Shown: positions 10,722-22,647, numbered from the stretch's first letter. The stretch: 64,000 bases of DNA from Ganoderma boninense (GCA_002900995.3 PJEW03000014.1:409214-473213); one strand, 5' to 3'. Notes: generated by a model not told the origin, from the sequence alone. A program made the numbers and translations.

Positions 10722-11900
10722 CTAAATATTGAGTAGGTCCAGATAGATGCTGGGGTCGGCGGGATGAGACGTGACGCCATCGAAGAGGGCAATCTCAGCC
10801 TTGTCCGTGTTCCCGCCGTGCGGGCGGAGGAGTGGGAGCGAGATGTCTGCATCCATTCTGCCCCCGATGGTCGCACCAAATGTCTCCAGCGCCGCGATTT
10901 CCTGGGAGTGGCGGGCGTCCGCCTGGTTTTGACCATAATCAGCTCTAGGGGCATGACATTGATGGAAGGACACGGATGGATAAGTCAGTAGAACGTAAGG
11001 GTGGGTACTCACTGAGTTGAATGCAACGAGGTGTTGGTCTAGATCGAACCGTTATTCGGATATGAAGATGGTAGACGCAGTCTAAGACGACCGGAGCAAA
11101 GCGCATGAGCTCGACCGAGGGGCGCATCACCGTCACCTCTCGCGACGTGATAGATTCGTACGGGGATATGCTTTGACAATAGTCAGGCATTACTTCTAAC
11201 AGTGCATAGCTATGCAGTAGACGATGGGACAGCTCACCTAGATCACAGAGTCCCAGAGGACAACACTTGCTAAAACTACGGCACGAATATGACGCTCCAT
11301 CCGATCGATTTACAGGGTGACGCATACGAAGGCTGACAGCCCTCTCAATGCAAATCAACAGGTGCAGAATATAGGGACGAAGATAGTTGGGGATTGTGCT
11401 GGGGAAGACTCACCAGTACATGAAGGAGACGGTGCCAGGGAGCCCACGGGATTGGACACGGGGCGCGATGGTTGACTCCCAAGGTCTAAGCGAATCCGTC
11501 CATCTCCTTCGAACGGAGCACGGCGGACTCGTGCAACATCAGGCCAACTCGAGAGCCGCGGGCCCGAATGTCGGGAGGCGATACTTCATAGTTGCCTAGA
11601 CCGCGTCAGCATCATATCGCACACAACATGACGACACGCGAGGACGCACCCCCCGAGCGATGCTGGTGACGGAGGGTCGGACGACAGCGGTCTAGCAAGT
11701 CGGCAGGTCCACCCAGCCCATTCATTCCCGGTTTTCAGCCCACAGCCGCACTGGAGGGGAATCGAGAGTGTCAGACAGGCCTCGGTTAGGGCAGCAGATG
11801 GATCGACGAGCTCACCTTCGGATCTCTGGCGAGTACCAGGTAGCCGACAACGGACAGGCAGCAGAACCATTCGCTGGACGGGCCCGCATCTGGCGAGAAA
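10722..11900 (-). CDS. unrecognised minus-strand gene, 3' end clearer than 5' end
   Basis: The terminal exon (about 10911-10722) reads ADARHSQEIAALETFG and ends in IYLDLLNI plus stop, with normal protein-like composition. A GTGAGT donor at about 11010 and an AACCAG acceptor bracket the preceding intron. Further GTGAGT-like donors in minus orientation occur at about 11413 and 11815, suggesting several short exons, but I could not chain them in one open frame; some stretches carry stops. It may be a real many-exon gene of the membrane-protein class or a decaying copy. No function can be assigned. Confidence 0.3.
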
Positions 11901-11929
11901 GCAGCCTGCTCAAGTCATGCCCGCCAACG

Positions 11930-13900
11930 GCTCGTAGAGCTTAGCTGATCGAGCAGACCGTCCCCGCAGAGGCGCTTCGCAGGACGAGACCGTGCATTTG
12001 GCGGGGCCACGGACGGCACGCGGAGGGTGCAGAAGAACATGCAGGGTCGGAGAACGTAGGGGACGAGGAAAAAGGACAACGACGACGGGAGAACGGGAGA
12101 CGCGGGGACGTGGGGATGAGGCAGAGGCTGGCAGGCATCGATTCGGGGCCCGGCGGTCGGACCGGCGTCTGACTTGTCTGACTTGTGTCGGACTCGTGTC
12201 GGACTAGGTTCGGAACAAGCCGCCTTCTCCGAACGAATTTTAGTGCTCCGCACGACCTTCGGTAGAAGGGGCTTGCTTCAAAGTGCCAGAATCGGTGAGG
12301 ATGTTCGCGACCTTCCCCATCCTACACATTTCCTCCGTTTGCCACGAAACTCTGGAATATAAGACTTTCGATGCTAGAATAGAGTCTGGAAAAATTATAG
12401 ACTTGCGCGCTAGCTAGACGCTACTCACTGGCGCGCTGAATCAAGCCTAAATTGCTCTGTATTTCTCCCAGGTAGAACAAATCCAGAAGATAATCGTCAT
12501 TGCTTCTCCCTCAAATTTAATGACATGCACTGATACAAATATATGCCTGGACACTTTAGTGGTAGGGTCTGTATTTCAGTAATGACAGTCCATGACAGCG
12601 GTGCCATCAACACGTGGAGGGTACCATATTCAGAAAATCCATCAAACGGACCCCTGGCACCTGGGAGCGTCATCCTTAGGACTTAGGTTTGTGTTTTCGA
12701 CTTTCCCTGACCGGCAACCTGCCACTCATGCGTTCTGCTGCTTTGAAGGGTGGGACCTGGGCTGAGTTCACAGTTTACTCACTTGTAGTAAGGACTGGGA
12801 CAACCACAACTGAGTAGGATGGCAGCATAGTGCGCAAGGGCAGGCTTTAGCCCACCTGCAGCGCGCTATTTACCCCGAGGGCCGACACACTCAATATCAG
12901 ATTCTTTCACCAAATACTTGACACTTGGAGCATGGCCAGGCCTGCCCGGAGGGGCAATGTATCTATCATAATATGCATCCTGTCAATTTATAGAGTGGTA
13001 GGCAGCCCCTTGAACAATAGACAACCTCCGCCATGGTTCGAGAACATGGAAGCGCCCGTGAGGCGAGGTGTGCGCGAGGAGGCGCACGCGGCGTAGCCCG
13101 CGCGCCGGAACTGCTTCGCGCACGGACCAGCGCCATTTACGCTGCTCTGAAGTATGCCCTCCAAGTTCATTGACTGGTAGCTCTTACACTAAGAAAAGTG
13201 ACTCTTTACTAATATTTGTCAATATTTTGATGTCAGAGTATCATTCTACGCTGCTAATCCCCTGGTTGGGACTACAGGCATTGTGCGTGATAAATGTGTC
13301 ACATGCCATCACTCTACGTTACTCTCTTGTCACGAAGGACATGTTCATCCACTCACCACTCATGGTATGCAGCCAATGACTGTGATAGAGTACAAAAAGG
13401 TGTTAGACATTATGTAGCACCAAATATGTGCTTAATCGCAAAACATGGAATCTCCTTTCTCCCAACACGTTGCTTACAACATTTCTAACCCTGGTGACTG
13501 TGACGCCAGTTCGACACTCCATATCTTGGTATATTGGTGTGCAACAAATAAACAGAAAAACTCTGCATGATTTCCATCATATTAACTGCAAATGTTACAC
13601 CAACTGCTAAACGATTGAAGAGGAAGTGGAAGAACGCGGGGGAGCGGAACATCCTGCCTGTTTCGCGTACTTTGGAGCAAGCCCCTTCTGGCGAATGTGT
13701 GCTGCAAAGCAAGCGCCGGTCCTGCGCTCTCGAGAGGTAGGTATGAGATGACTTTCACGCATAACGATGAACTACAGGTACAGATTAGTCAGTCGCCAGT
13801 AAGAATCCGTCTGGTCGCTAAGGACACATCTGCAGAGCCCCGAAAATGCCCTAAATTTCAAAGGCGATCTTGGAACCAAAGTCAGCACTACCGATCACAA
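11930..13900. other. gene-poor interval, nothing recognised
   Basis: From about 12360 the sequence is less GC-rich than its neighbours and has only short unrelated open frames on both strands. No splice chain, transposon terminus or known motif was recognised. A stem-like stretch (GCGCGAGGAGGCGCACGCG, around 13070) stands out but cannot be interpreted. Confidence 0.4.
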
Positions 13901-13912
13901 AATTGACGAACT

Positions 13913-14858
13913 TCACTGACCTTGTGCCAGGTGTTTTAGGTACCAAACACGATCCAGCCATGACGGTAATTTACGAGACTCCGTAAGGGTGAGGACGCGA
14001 CCATTTGCACGCCTATACCCAACCTTGACGGCTTTCCAGCGCAACCGCCCCTGCTCGGAAACCCAGATCCACATGTCTTGACGCTCACCACCGTTTTTCA
14101 GAAATTTCCCGTGCCTATGAATGAAAATATCTCCTTCCATCAACTCCGTGCAGTGCGACAGGTCCGGAGGACGATCAATGCACTGGTGAGATTGCGTCTC
14201 CCACCAGCAAGTGGGAACATCTGACTTCCCGGGGTGTCGGCAAAATCTCTCGATGTAGTCCGCATCCTGTTGGTAAGCTTTCAATACCAAATCAATGCCA
14301 CCAAGAATTGGAAGAACGTACAACGTCGAAGGACCGAGGTGGGTCTGCCGATACAGAGCGCGAGGATACTGACAACAGCGATGATGATCACGATCTTCCT
14401 CTGGATTTGCCAGATGACCGGAGTGCATTTGTTTCATGTCTAGATGGCCCAGCGACTGCGGGATCGACTCGATGGACTTGCGACGGCAAAGGGGCAGAGA
14501 TACCATGTGATCGCTGCCCAAGTGGCTCAACTTGCTGCTGGTGCGAAGGCTCACTGGAAGATCTTGGAACTTCGGGTGAGTGGGGCCCTCCGGAGCCTTC
14601 GCCACGCACGGAGTAGCCTGGAGGCAAGTCGTCGTGTGCGAGAGTTATCCGAAACTCAGTGGCACGAGGGTGACGAGTCTGAGTGCCGCCCTTGAAGGGT
14701 TCTGTTAGGGCTTCTTCCTGCTTGAACTGCCTGTGGTACAGTGGTGTGAGTGTCTCCAATATGAATGACGAATCAAGGACGCACCTGAAAGCCATTCCGG
14801 ACAGCTCCCGGCTGAAGTTCCTTGCGACAGTGGGCTGGACATTGCAATTATACGGCAT
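13913..14858 (-). CDS. paralogue A of the Trp-rich C-terminal-domain family, possibly broken
   Basis: The C-terminal exon (about 14268 down to 13913) contains PPDLSH, GDIFIH, MWIWV, RWKAVKVGYRRANGR, LTLTE and LPSW, which align one for one with paralogue C at 17.0-17.9 kb. A GTACGT donor near 14327 and a CAACAG acceptor join it in phase to an upstream Ser/Arg-rich exon ending PPRSFDV. That upstream exon starts near the ATG at 14858 (MPYNCN), crosses a GTGCGT...CACAG intron and is Pro/Ser-rich like C. However, an in-frame TGA follows GKSRGRS at about 14388, between the N-terminal part and the domain, so either an intron was missed or the gene is damaged. No membrane anchor could be placed in this copy. 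Confidence 0.5.
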
Positions 14859-15358
14859 GGCGGGAGCGGGGAATATGAGATGCATAGGGTGGGATGCCAC
14901 TGTGCGCCCGGGTCCGGGTGAAAAGTGACACCTAGATCACCATGCAGAAATGGTGGAAAACTGAGACGAAATCAGAATGTAGTCACTAGTTCGGGCATTT
15001 GAGCGCCGGGCGATTTCCCCCATTTTGGCTGGTGAAATCGCGGTTGAAAGTAAGCCACAATGTATCGATTTTCACCATATAGTTCCAAACGGAAATGCAG
15101 TGGGTTTCCCTAATTTTCTTCGTAATTGTTGCCCGGAGCACTGATACCCGCATTCGCCGCTCGTTGTTGGTACTAATCAACAGATTATATTGTGATTAGC
15201 TACTTGTTACAATAGGTACATAACACTCCGAAACGCCCGAGAACGACAAGGCCAGGACAACACCATGCTGTAACAGGCTCGCAGCGATGGGTGGGTCACG
15301 TCCTGGGGCCAGGGTGACCAATAGAAAGCAGTTAAGTACGTGAGGAGATGAGAGTTGG

Positions 15359-16320
15359 CTACCAGTCAGCCTGAGTAAGAGCGTACCAGCACCATAGTGT
15401 CCACTGGAGACCCGAGAGAAGCCGGGCTAATGCAAAACATGGCAAAAGCGACTCACCTTTAGAATTACCAAGACAGAGATAGAAGACTCGCAACGACAAG
15501 GGCCCAATTAGACTGCTGCCCTGGAATGACACTAACTCTCTGAAGGGACTCACCTTGAAGTCTTGTGTCCGAGCGACGCCCAACTGATGACTCCATGCCC
15601 AGAGCTCGATATCGGGTATAGAATGAAATATCCGGAACATGAAGAAGTGCTTACCTCTGTTGCGTTGACCTACATTGGTCGAGATCCACCTAGCATGCCT
15701 TCGCCCCAGCGGATAGCCACCTCAAGTAGCTCAGACCAAGACCCAAGCTAGCGCAGACCAGTAGCCATCGAGAGCAAGTTCCCCAGGGATAGAAAACCAT
15801 ACAGAAGACAACCTAGGCCAGAACTGAGAGCCTGTTAGATGAACAAAGAGCAAGTAAGTAGCTGAGGACCGAGGGAGGTAAAGAGCGTCGAGGTCGATGT
15901 CGTCGTTACGGAAAATGAGACGGTCGCCGGGTGGTCGCGACGAGCATAGCACAAGCGCCCGTGTTTAGGGCAGGCAAGTGTGCCCTTCGCAAGAGGTTGG
16001 CCGAGAGCCAGGCGCTGGAGGCCGACCTTTTTTGATGAATGCGGTGTTGAGGACGATCACCACCGTGATCACCACCCACCCATTTGTCCCCAATTTTGCT
16101 GGTGAAGTCGACTTTTCACCCATCAAACTCGGCCCAGTCACCACCTTCCGGGCACACAGTGTGCATTAGCTATCGCAGTGGCCGAATATGTGTACGTGGC
16201 CGTGCGCATTCGTCTCAATGTCAAGGTACTGGTGCTGTGATGGGACCTGCATGCCAAGAGTACAAAAGTGACCATGAAGACCGCGATAGCGGCACCATAG
16301 AGTTCTAGGTTGCGAGTCAT
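15359..16320 (-). CDS. paralogue B of the same family (tentative)
   Basis: ATG at 16320 opens a short exon with a strongly hydrophobic segment (LYGAAIAVFMVTFVLLAC), like the anchor of paralogue C. Downstream on the minus strand is an ELWAWSHQLGV segment (about 15600) ending at a GTGAGT donor (15553), which resembles the LWIW core of A, C and D. The connecting exons were not resolved and the second half of the domain (the GY.RA.G and PSW motifs) was not found. It may be a diverged or incomplete family member, or two unrelated pieces. Position and orientation fit a tandem array. Confidence 0.35.
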
Positions 16321-17010
16321 CGGCGAAGGTAGTCCAGAGACGAGTTCAGGCGAAGATGGTGGTTCAGAGCCGGGCGAGAGTGGTGATGGCAGGAAATCTA
16401 CTCACCTTGCCAGAAAGGCCTTTGTTTACACGTGAGAAGACTTGCGCCCCCAACCTGCCGGAGGTCTCCAGATATGGATGACAGAGAAACAGCCCATTGG
16501 AAAAGAGACGCATGAGTGGGTAGCAGAGAGGAAAACCATGATGAGAAATTTAAAATGCCGAGGACGACGATGGCGCTCGACAGTGTCGGTGAAAAGGTGA
16601 ACACGATCGGGTCTGGCGGGAAGGGGTCTAGGATTGGATTCCCGGGTGTAACCTTCGCTACGGGCCAGCCGGAACGGGCCGATACAGGCCTTCTCGTAAG
16701 AGATCAACTCGCAATTTTTATAGGGGAACATATCAGACTTCGAAGCACAATAAATACAGGACGTACAGTGGGCACTGCAGGTCTTATAACGGAGCATAGG
16801 TAGATAACGGTGTAACAGAGGGAAATACAATGTAATCAATAACGGAGTGAACAGAAGATGTCATCAAGGACGAAGTGGACGCAAGGCGTAATTGAGTGGG
16901 TGCAGACATTTTAATCGAGGACGCATTCGCTGTGCATGAATGCATGGTGCGAATGCGAGAAATATGGTGCTGAGCGAAGGAACGACCAGCACCCCAAGAG
17001 GATGAGCACA

Positions 17011-17919
17011 TCAAGCGCTAGCGATGGCTCGGGCGACCAGTCTGTTGAAAGCTAGACAACATGTGAGGGTTTATCAACATACGAAAAGGTTTGGTTGACT
17101 TACTGGATCGCACAAAATGCTCCTTAGTAACCCAAGAAGGTTCCCTCTTCACCTCCGTAACCAGCAGGCACTTCCCGTCAGCGCGTTGATAGCCCTCCGA
17201 CACCGCCTTCCAGAAGCGATGCCCCTCGACCTCAACCCAAATCCAGAGACGGTACTGCGCTGCCGTGTGGAAGATGAAGACGTCTCCAAAACAAAGCTTC
17301 GGGTCACCGGACAAGTTGGGAGGTGAGAGAGGCAGGACTGTACCAATCTTGTCGGCGACCCAGTAGGGCGTGAGGACTGGGCTGGGCTCATCCACATTCG
17401 GGTTTGTCGACTTCCTCGGCTGCATCTTCCTCTCGAACCTAAAATATTTGACCCCCTCCTGATCGACGTTGAAGCGAACACGCATGGAAGCAGGGAGACG
17501 CAACTCACCAGGCGATAAGTGCTAGACCATCCCTTCTTCGGCGACCACGGCAAGGATGGCCCAATGCCTGCGTTGAGTGCCGGTGAAACAATAGACGGAC
17601 CGGCTCCGGCATGCGCAGGGACCCGAAAAGCAGGTGCGTGGGGCGTAGAAGGACCCACGGCACGGACCGCAGGTGCTGACTGGGGCACCGAGGGACCTGG
17701 AGTGGCGCATCGGAGAGGGCCGGGCTGCACGCCCCCCCTTGGCCTTTGGTTGGCGGCGCCCGCGCTTGCGTTTGATGGGGGAGGAGGAGGAGGAGGAGGA
17801 GGAGGAGGGGCAGGATGGTGAACTTCGCAGCCGGGACAGTCGCCCTTGCCACGAGCCAACTGATAGACAAGGGCAAATATGGCGCAAGCAAGGAAGAGGA
17901 TGCAAGTGTTCAAGGACAT
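17011..17919 (-). CDS. paralogue C: membrane-anchored, Pro-rich, Trp-rich C-terminal domain; 268 aa
   Basis: Three exons close in phase: 17919-17509, 17458-17104 and 17051-17011, with introns of 50 and 52 nt, totalling 807 nt. The N-terminus has one hydrophobic anchor (CILFLACAIFALVYQLA, residues ~6-22). A Cys pair (CPGC), a run of Pro encoded by a GGA-type repeat, and about 80 residues rich in Pro, Ala and Gly follow. The C-terminal domain (about residues 185-255) shows PPNLSGD, GDVFIFH, RLWIWV, FWKAVSEGYQRADGK, LLVTE and EPSW. Topology would be a single-pass protein with the domain on one side of a membrane; which membrane cannot be told. This is the cleanest member of the tandem cluster and the reference for the others. 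No known domain name recognised; function unknown. Confidence 0.75.
17779..17812 (+). repeat. (GGA)n microsatellite coding for poly-Pro
   Basis: About ten GGA units in plus reading lie inside exon 1 of paralogue C, where the minus strand encodes consecutive Pro codons (CCN). Confidence 0.9.
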
Positions 17920-18639
17920 TGTTGAGTATTGCGATGGAGGGTAAGTGGCGTGTTGGACAGGTTGCGTGCATGCGATGGGCATAGGGGGACAAGCGTTGGC
18001 AGATTTAAGGTACTCGTGAAGACAATGCACAAGCCCCGGTGGGATAGAAAGATTGCGTGCATATCGTCCATGCTATCCAGAAGATCAATGAGTATTGTGA
18101 CTTCGAGAAAATGGATGTTTGTCTGCTTATCGAAGTCCATTGAACTCACAGCTGGGAAGCGCAGGCTTATTGCAAACACATATATGTGGAATTCGACACC
18201 AAGAGCATAGATCTAAGCCGAGAAGACATTCGAGAGTAGGCAATCGAAGGAGAAGACTAACGCAGTAAAGAGATGTCATAGCAAGCGCATGTGTAAAAGG
18301 AAGTAAAGTGAGGCCGAGAGGAGGGAAGTGATGAGAAGGAGACGTGGCGTTTTGCAAGAGTCGTTGGAGTCAAAACAATGAGGTCTAATTAATCTTTTGT
18401 ACGAAAAACTCGTGGCCAAAGCCATCCTTAGCTATGCGGGTAACGCATCAGCCCCCTGAAAAGCACGGCAGTCTAAGTTGAGAGACGCGAGGTTAAGCAA
18501 GCTGTGCATCGAGGCACGAGCATCGGGCAAATTAGACGGAGTATCCCATGTGATGCACTGCAAATGGCTAATGTCAGATCGTATCCTGGACGAGATGGAG
18601 AAAAGACATACAGTCGCGCTTGCGGGTTTGAGCGTGCTT

Positions 18640-19391
18640 TCCGCTCACCCAAGAAGGTTTTTGCGTGGCAGCGGTGAGAGTAAGTGACATACCGTTTCGC
18701 ATGGACATGAATTTCACGCGAGCCCAGTGGAGCACACCGGCATCATCAGCCTCCCAGATCCACAGCTGATAGTCCTCAGGAGTGCGGTGGTAGAACAGGT
18801 TGCCGGGGTGGAGGTCAGGATGGTCACGGAGGTCCGGAGAAGTATCAAGGGGACTCTCGGAGAACGACTCAAACCAGGCAGTAATGATGGTACACCTAGG
18901 GTCTCCTTCTCCACCCTGGATGGTGCGCGAGGTGGACTTACGCGTCCACCGCTCAGATAGCTGTCACCTTGCCGTCAGCATACAATCCACAAATAAATCC
19001 GGAACACAACTAACCTCATCAGGGGGCAGACTGAGTGGAGACGGATGCGACAGACTGAGAGCGAGTCACAGTTGCCGAAGCATGACCCCTGGCTGGGGAT
19101 GATGTAGCAGACCAATGATGGGTGATTGTGGTCTCTGTTCGAGACAGAGGAGGGGTCGCCGAACCAATACGGTTTGCGGTGCTGGAGGCACGACTCCCAG
19201 CCGCGGAAGGAGTGTGAGAGCCATTCGGCACCTTGGGAGGAAGGCGAGTGGAGAGAGGAACTAGCCCACTGTCCATTTCAGGCGGCTCCGCAGGAGAAGA
19301 CATCTGCACATACGAAGAAACACGAGCAGTCGTGGTGTTCCGTGGTGGAAGTGGCAGAGATACAGGGACAGCGCGGGGACGGGGGTGATAG

Positions 19392-19455
<64 letters not shown>

Positions 19456-20249
19456 CAGTTTCTTCCTTTGGATCTTCATCGCTGCTGAAAAGCTCATCGC
19501 CGCTGTCACTCATGTCGTATACATTTGTGGGCTGCTTGTCATGCCGGGCAGCACAGGGAAGCATGCAAGAGGTGGTGGGCTGACGGGTCGTCGAAGGCGG
19601 TCTGTGATCCAGCACCGGGCGACGTGCCTGAGACGCGGAAGATTCGGGAGCAATAGTAGGGGGCGCTGCACCTTCAACGATGGGGGCAATCGGGCGAGAT
19701 CGGGGAAGAGATGGATATGTAGGATGACCTTGGATGACTCTACTACCAGGCAAGGCACGTTGAGGCGGTAGCTGAGCCAGCTCCCGAAATTCTGAAGAGG
19801 CCCTTTGTACACCGCCAGTAACTGCACCATCGTCGAATGGCTGATCGAGCGAGATGCCACCAGGAAATCCCTCACGGCGGACAGCTTCTGTGTCATGGAA
19901 CGTTGAGCTGAAGAGAGACAAGGACAGTATTCACAATCAAGCGCACCTTGGACCGGAAAGTCTTCTTCCAAGTCATAGTCACCGAATGCCCCAGCGTCCT
20001 CTGGAATGGGCTGCACCCCACCTTGTATGCCTCCCGGAAACACACTATAGTTCAATGTTAGACTCGGAGAATGAGAGGGACTGCGGTGTCAACGCACCTG
20101 CCATGATGGTCTCGAGCTCTCTGTTCTCATTCGCCCACCCAGGCCGGCCGGGTGGCGCGCTCCGAACATTGACGCATAAGGAGATAGAAGACGAGTAAAA
20201 CCAATGCTGGGACGACCAGTTCTCCAGGCTTCTTCGGAACTTCGAACAT
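18640..20249 (-). CDS. paralogue D: anchored, poly-Asn tract, Trp-rich domain
   Basis: ATG at 20249 starts MFEVPKKPGELVVPALVLLV, an N-terminal membrane segment. A GTGCGT donor (about 20099) and a TCTAAC...CTATAG branch/acceptor pair lead to an exon containing VFPGGIQGGVQPIPEDAGAF, then a GTGCGC...CTTCAG intron. The middle is Ser/Pro-rich with an acidic patch (SDSGDELFSSDEDPKEE) directly before 21-22 Asn codons. The C-terminal domain (about 18920-18650) reads PGNLFYHRTPEDYQLWIW, then HWARVKF, LTLT and KPSW, aligning with A and C. A few exon joins in the N-terminal half are not in phase in my reading, so the model is approximate. The 3' end is uncertain because a further intron begins near 18652. 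Confidence 0.6.
19391..19455 (+). repeat. (GTT)n microsatellite, about 65 bp; poly-Asn in paralogue D
   Basis: An uninterrupted run of GTT in plus reading, AAC on the minus strand. In the frame of paralogue D it encodes about 22 consecutive Asn immediately after an acidic stretch. Long pure trinucleotide runs mutate quickly, so length polymorphism is expected. Confidence 0.97.
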
Positions 20250-20618
20250 GATACCGATGTACGAGGAGGCGAGGGGACAAGTAGGAGGGGGGGGGGCTCG
20301 GGCTGGTTTGGAGAAGGAGGGAACTGGCGGAGGATCCAAGATGCGAACTTGTGATCTTCAGAGTCCATGGATAAAGGCCTGTTGGGAGCCACCATGTGGT
20401 GAGTTGAACAAAGGAGTTTTGTCAGGATGGCTATGCATGGACAGTCGAAGGAAGCAGTCACGCCGAATTCAAGCGCCCAGATATATAGACGCACGGCAGA
20501 TTGTTAGCAGCAGCACATGTATTATATTTTTCAGACGAGGCAACGATGACATATAGTTGTACGTTGGGCACGTTGGACGCACCCAACCAGCTGCTAAAGT
20601 AGCTGACTTGTTAACTAA

Positions 20619-22234
20619 CTAAGCAGAATCAATGCCCCGGCCCGTGTGAAACTTCCCCTGAAGTCGAGCAATGCCGAGTTTGATGCTGGCGAGATGAACT
20701 TCGACGGATATCTCATCTGGGTCAGCCACGTATCCCGTAAGCCTGTTACGGAGCTCGGAAAGGTCAGAGTTGACGGCCAGTAGCGTCTGACTTGTAGCCG
20801 TAACGTAAGCGATGGCCACGGTACGGTAATGTTTGACATCCTTCAACACGACTGCACGGCTCTGGAGGTCGTGCAGCTTCTCCTGGTTTCCACCTAGAAG
20901 TGTTCACAGATCCCACAGTAGGCTATCGAGAGCCAAAGTGGTTTCCAAGGACTCGTGATGGTAGAGCTGATGGATGACGGATAGGCGATCCTCGAGGAGG
21001 TCCAGGCTGACTGACGTTGTGCTTGCTTCGACCATTACACGGGTAAGTTGTGTCGAGAAGCTGGTCATGGAGGACCAGAAGATACGTAAAACCATCGTGC
21101 CAGCTTCAAGTGAGGATCCCCCATTCATGGAACTGATGTGCTGGAAAGCATATGTGTTGAACGAGGAGATACTTGGAAACAACAGCGCGTCAACATAGAG
21201 GCTGACCAGGATATGACCGTGCGCCTACCTATCAACCGCACCGCTGATCCTCACAGACAACCTCTGAAGCCCACGAGCTGCCATCCTGGCGTCCGCAGCA
21301 AACTCGGACAGCACGTCGGCCAATTCGACTTTGATGGTGAGGTTGCTTGAGTGGATGACGACAGCTAGATCTCTGATAGTGAGCTCCGCATGTTTGACGT
21401 TGAGAGCAAGACTCGTCCCGGCAACACCTTGGTCCATCAAGTCATCTAGGACAATGTTCTGGATCTTGATAAGCCCCGGGAAGTCTGCACGCTGTATGAC
21501 AGTGTTGGAGCACGCAATCATGCTCGAGTCGTCGGGTTCGAGTCTGGCCCACAACATCGCGGCCGTACCGCATGGGCGTTGAGTCACCGGGCCCGCTCTG
21601 TTTCCTTTTTGGTTAGTTTTGACATTCCGCCGCATTCCGTGCTGTGCACGCCGCCGCTCACAAATACTTGCCTTCGCTCGTCTCGCTGCCCTCAGTCTTG
21701 CTGCTGCATACTGAGGGTGAGTTTCCCTGCCCCTGTTCCTCCCACATTCCAGTTGCTAACTGTATGTATTCGTAGCCCATTACAGGTACATACTGAGATA
21801 TATAGTCTTGCTGCTGCATACTGAGGCCCGTTACAGCCTACCCACGCCGTCGTCGCGCCCGTGCTTTCTAATAGACAGAACCCTGGTTACCCGGGTTTGC
21901 AGCATCGCAAAAGGGGAGGCGGGCGAAGGCAGGCAGGCTGCACGGGGAGGGCAGGCTCCCTTGTATGGCATCTGTGACCAGAGTCTTCGCGCCCAGTGCA
22001 AGGAATACGGTCACCATCACAGCGAAGATGCCGGCGGTGGGGTATTTCAAGAGTATGGCGGAGATCGATACAAAGTCAATGAGTTGAAATATGAATGCGC
22101 GCAGGCAACGAGCCAGCATGATGCCAGCCCCATCGCCGCCCTAGATGTAGTCAGTTAAGACATTTGGGCGACATATGCAACCAGAAAGTACTGCTCACCT
22201 CAGTTGTACTGGTTCCAGTGCTTGATGGGCTCAT
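20619..22234 (-). pseudogene. conserved basidiomycete membrane protein, interrupted by one TGA codon
   Basis: Exons close in phase: 22234-22199, 22140-21891, 21484-21229, 21171-20619 (1,095 nt, 365 codons including the inner stop). The N-terminus is short and Ser/Thr-rich, followed by a transmembrane stretch (IFAVMVTVFLALGAKTL) and a Cys/Pro segment (PCSLPAFARLPFC). DFPGLIKIQ opens the conserved region; helical, Leu-rich segments follow (LLEDRLSVIHQLYHH; LRNRLTGYV; VEVHLASIKLGI). I recognise this arrangement from a family of uncharacterised Agaricomycete proteins, where the sequence after LLWDL normally continues with Trp before TLLGGN. Here that codon is TGA (20904-20906). The frame is open on both sides, so this is a single nonsense change. 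A protein stopping there would have 269 residues and lose the last ~95. Intron 2 (21485-21890, 406 nt) is unusually long. Confidence 0.7.
21694..21825. repeat. 22-bp perfect direct repeat within a long intron
   Basis: The 22-mer beginning AGTCTTGCTGCTGCATACTG occurs at 21694-21715 and again at 21804-21825, 110 bp apart, both inside intron 2 of the interrupted membrane-protein gene. It suggests a local duplication that lengthened the intron. Confidence 0.9.
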
Positions 22235-22647
22235 AGTGAAAGGGTGTGAGTGGAACACCCTGCGATGGCCCACATCATTTAAATAGTCGTCAGTCAAAGT
22301 CAACTGTCTTCCGCAATTCTATGTCAGAAAAAGGCTCATTGTGGCTGATGATATACTGGTCTCATAAAGACTGATGCGGAATCTACTTGCAAGGGAAATC
22401 GAAAAAGGTGGCTAATGAAATGATAGGAAACATACAATTAGAGAGAGTTATCCTGGAGAAAACGTACCAGACGATGACAATACGAAAGCAAGGCGATGAG
22501 ATGTACAGGTACGGGTATTGAGGACGGAGGGGAACGCGCGAGCGAGTGACAGGCAAGCGACAACCAGGATTCTGATCAATTGAGAAGTCAAAGGACATCT
22601 AAGCGCATTTCAGGGCTCACCACATCGGACAATGGCGTGGAAAGCCG

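Noticed and set aside
14234..14443. Plus-strand frame with a hydrophobic stretch (ILTTAMMITIFLWICQMTG)
   Set aside because: Antisense to the linker and domain junction of paralogue A; no start context or splice sites, and the minus strand matches the family.
19385..19771. Plus-strand frames reading poly-Val, poly-Leu or poly-Cys
   Set aside because: Direct translation of the GTT microsatellite; the minus-strand poly-Asn frame fits the gene.
20904..20906. TGA as a selenocysteine or read-through codon
   Set aside because: Fungi of this group are not known to use selenocysteine, the expected residue is Trp, and no special structure was noticed; a nonsense mutation is simpler.
20889..20911. A 14- to 23-nt intron removing the TGA in the membrane-protein gene
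   Set aside because: Far below the shortest introns seen here (50 nt), and the frame is already open on both sides without it.
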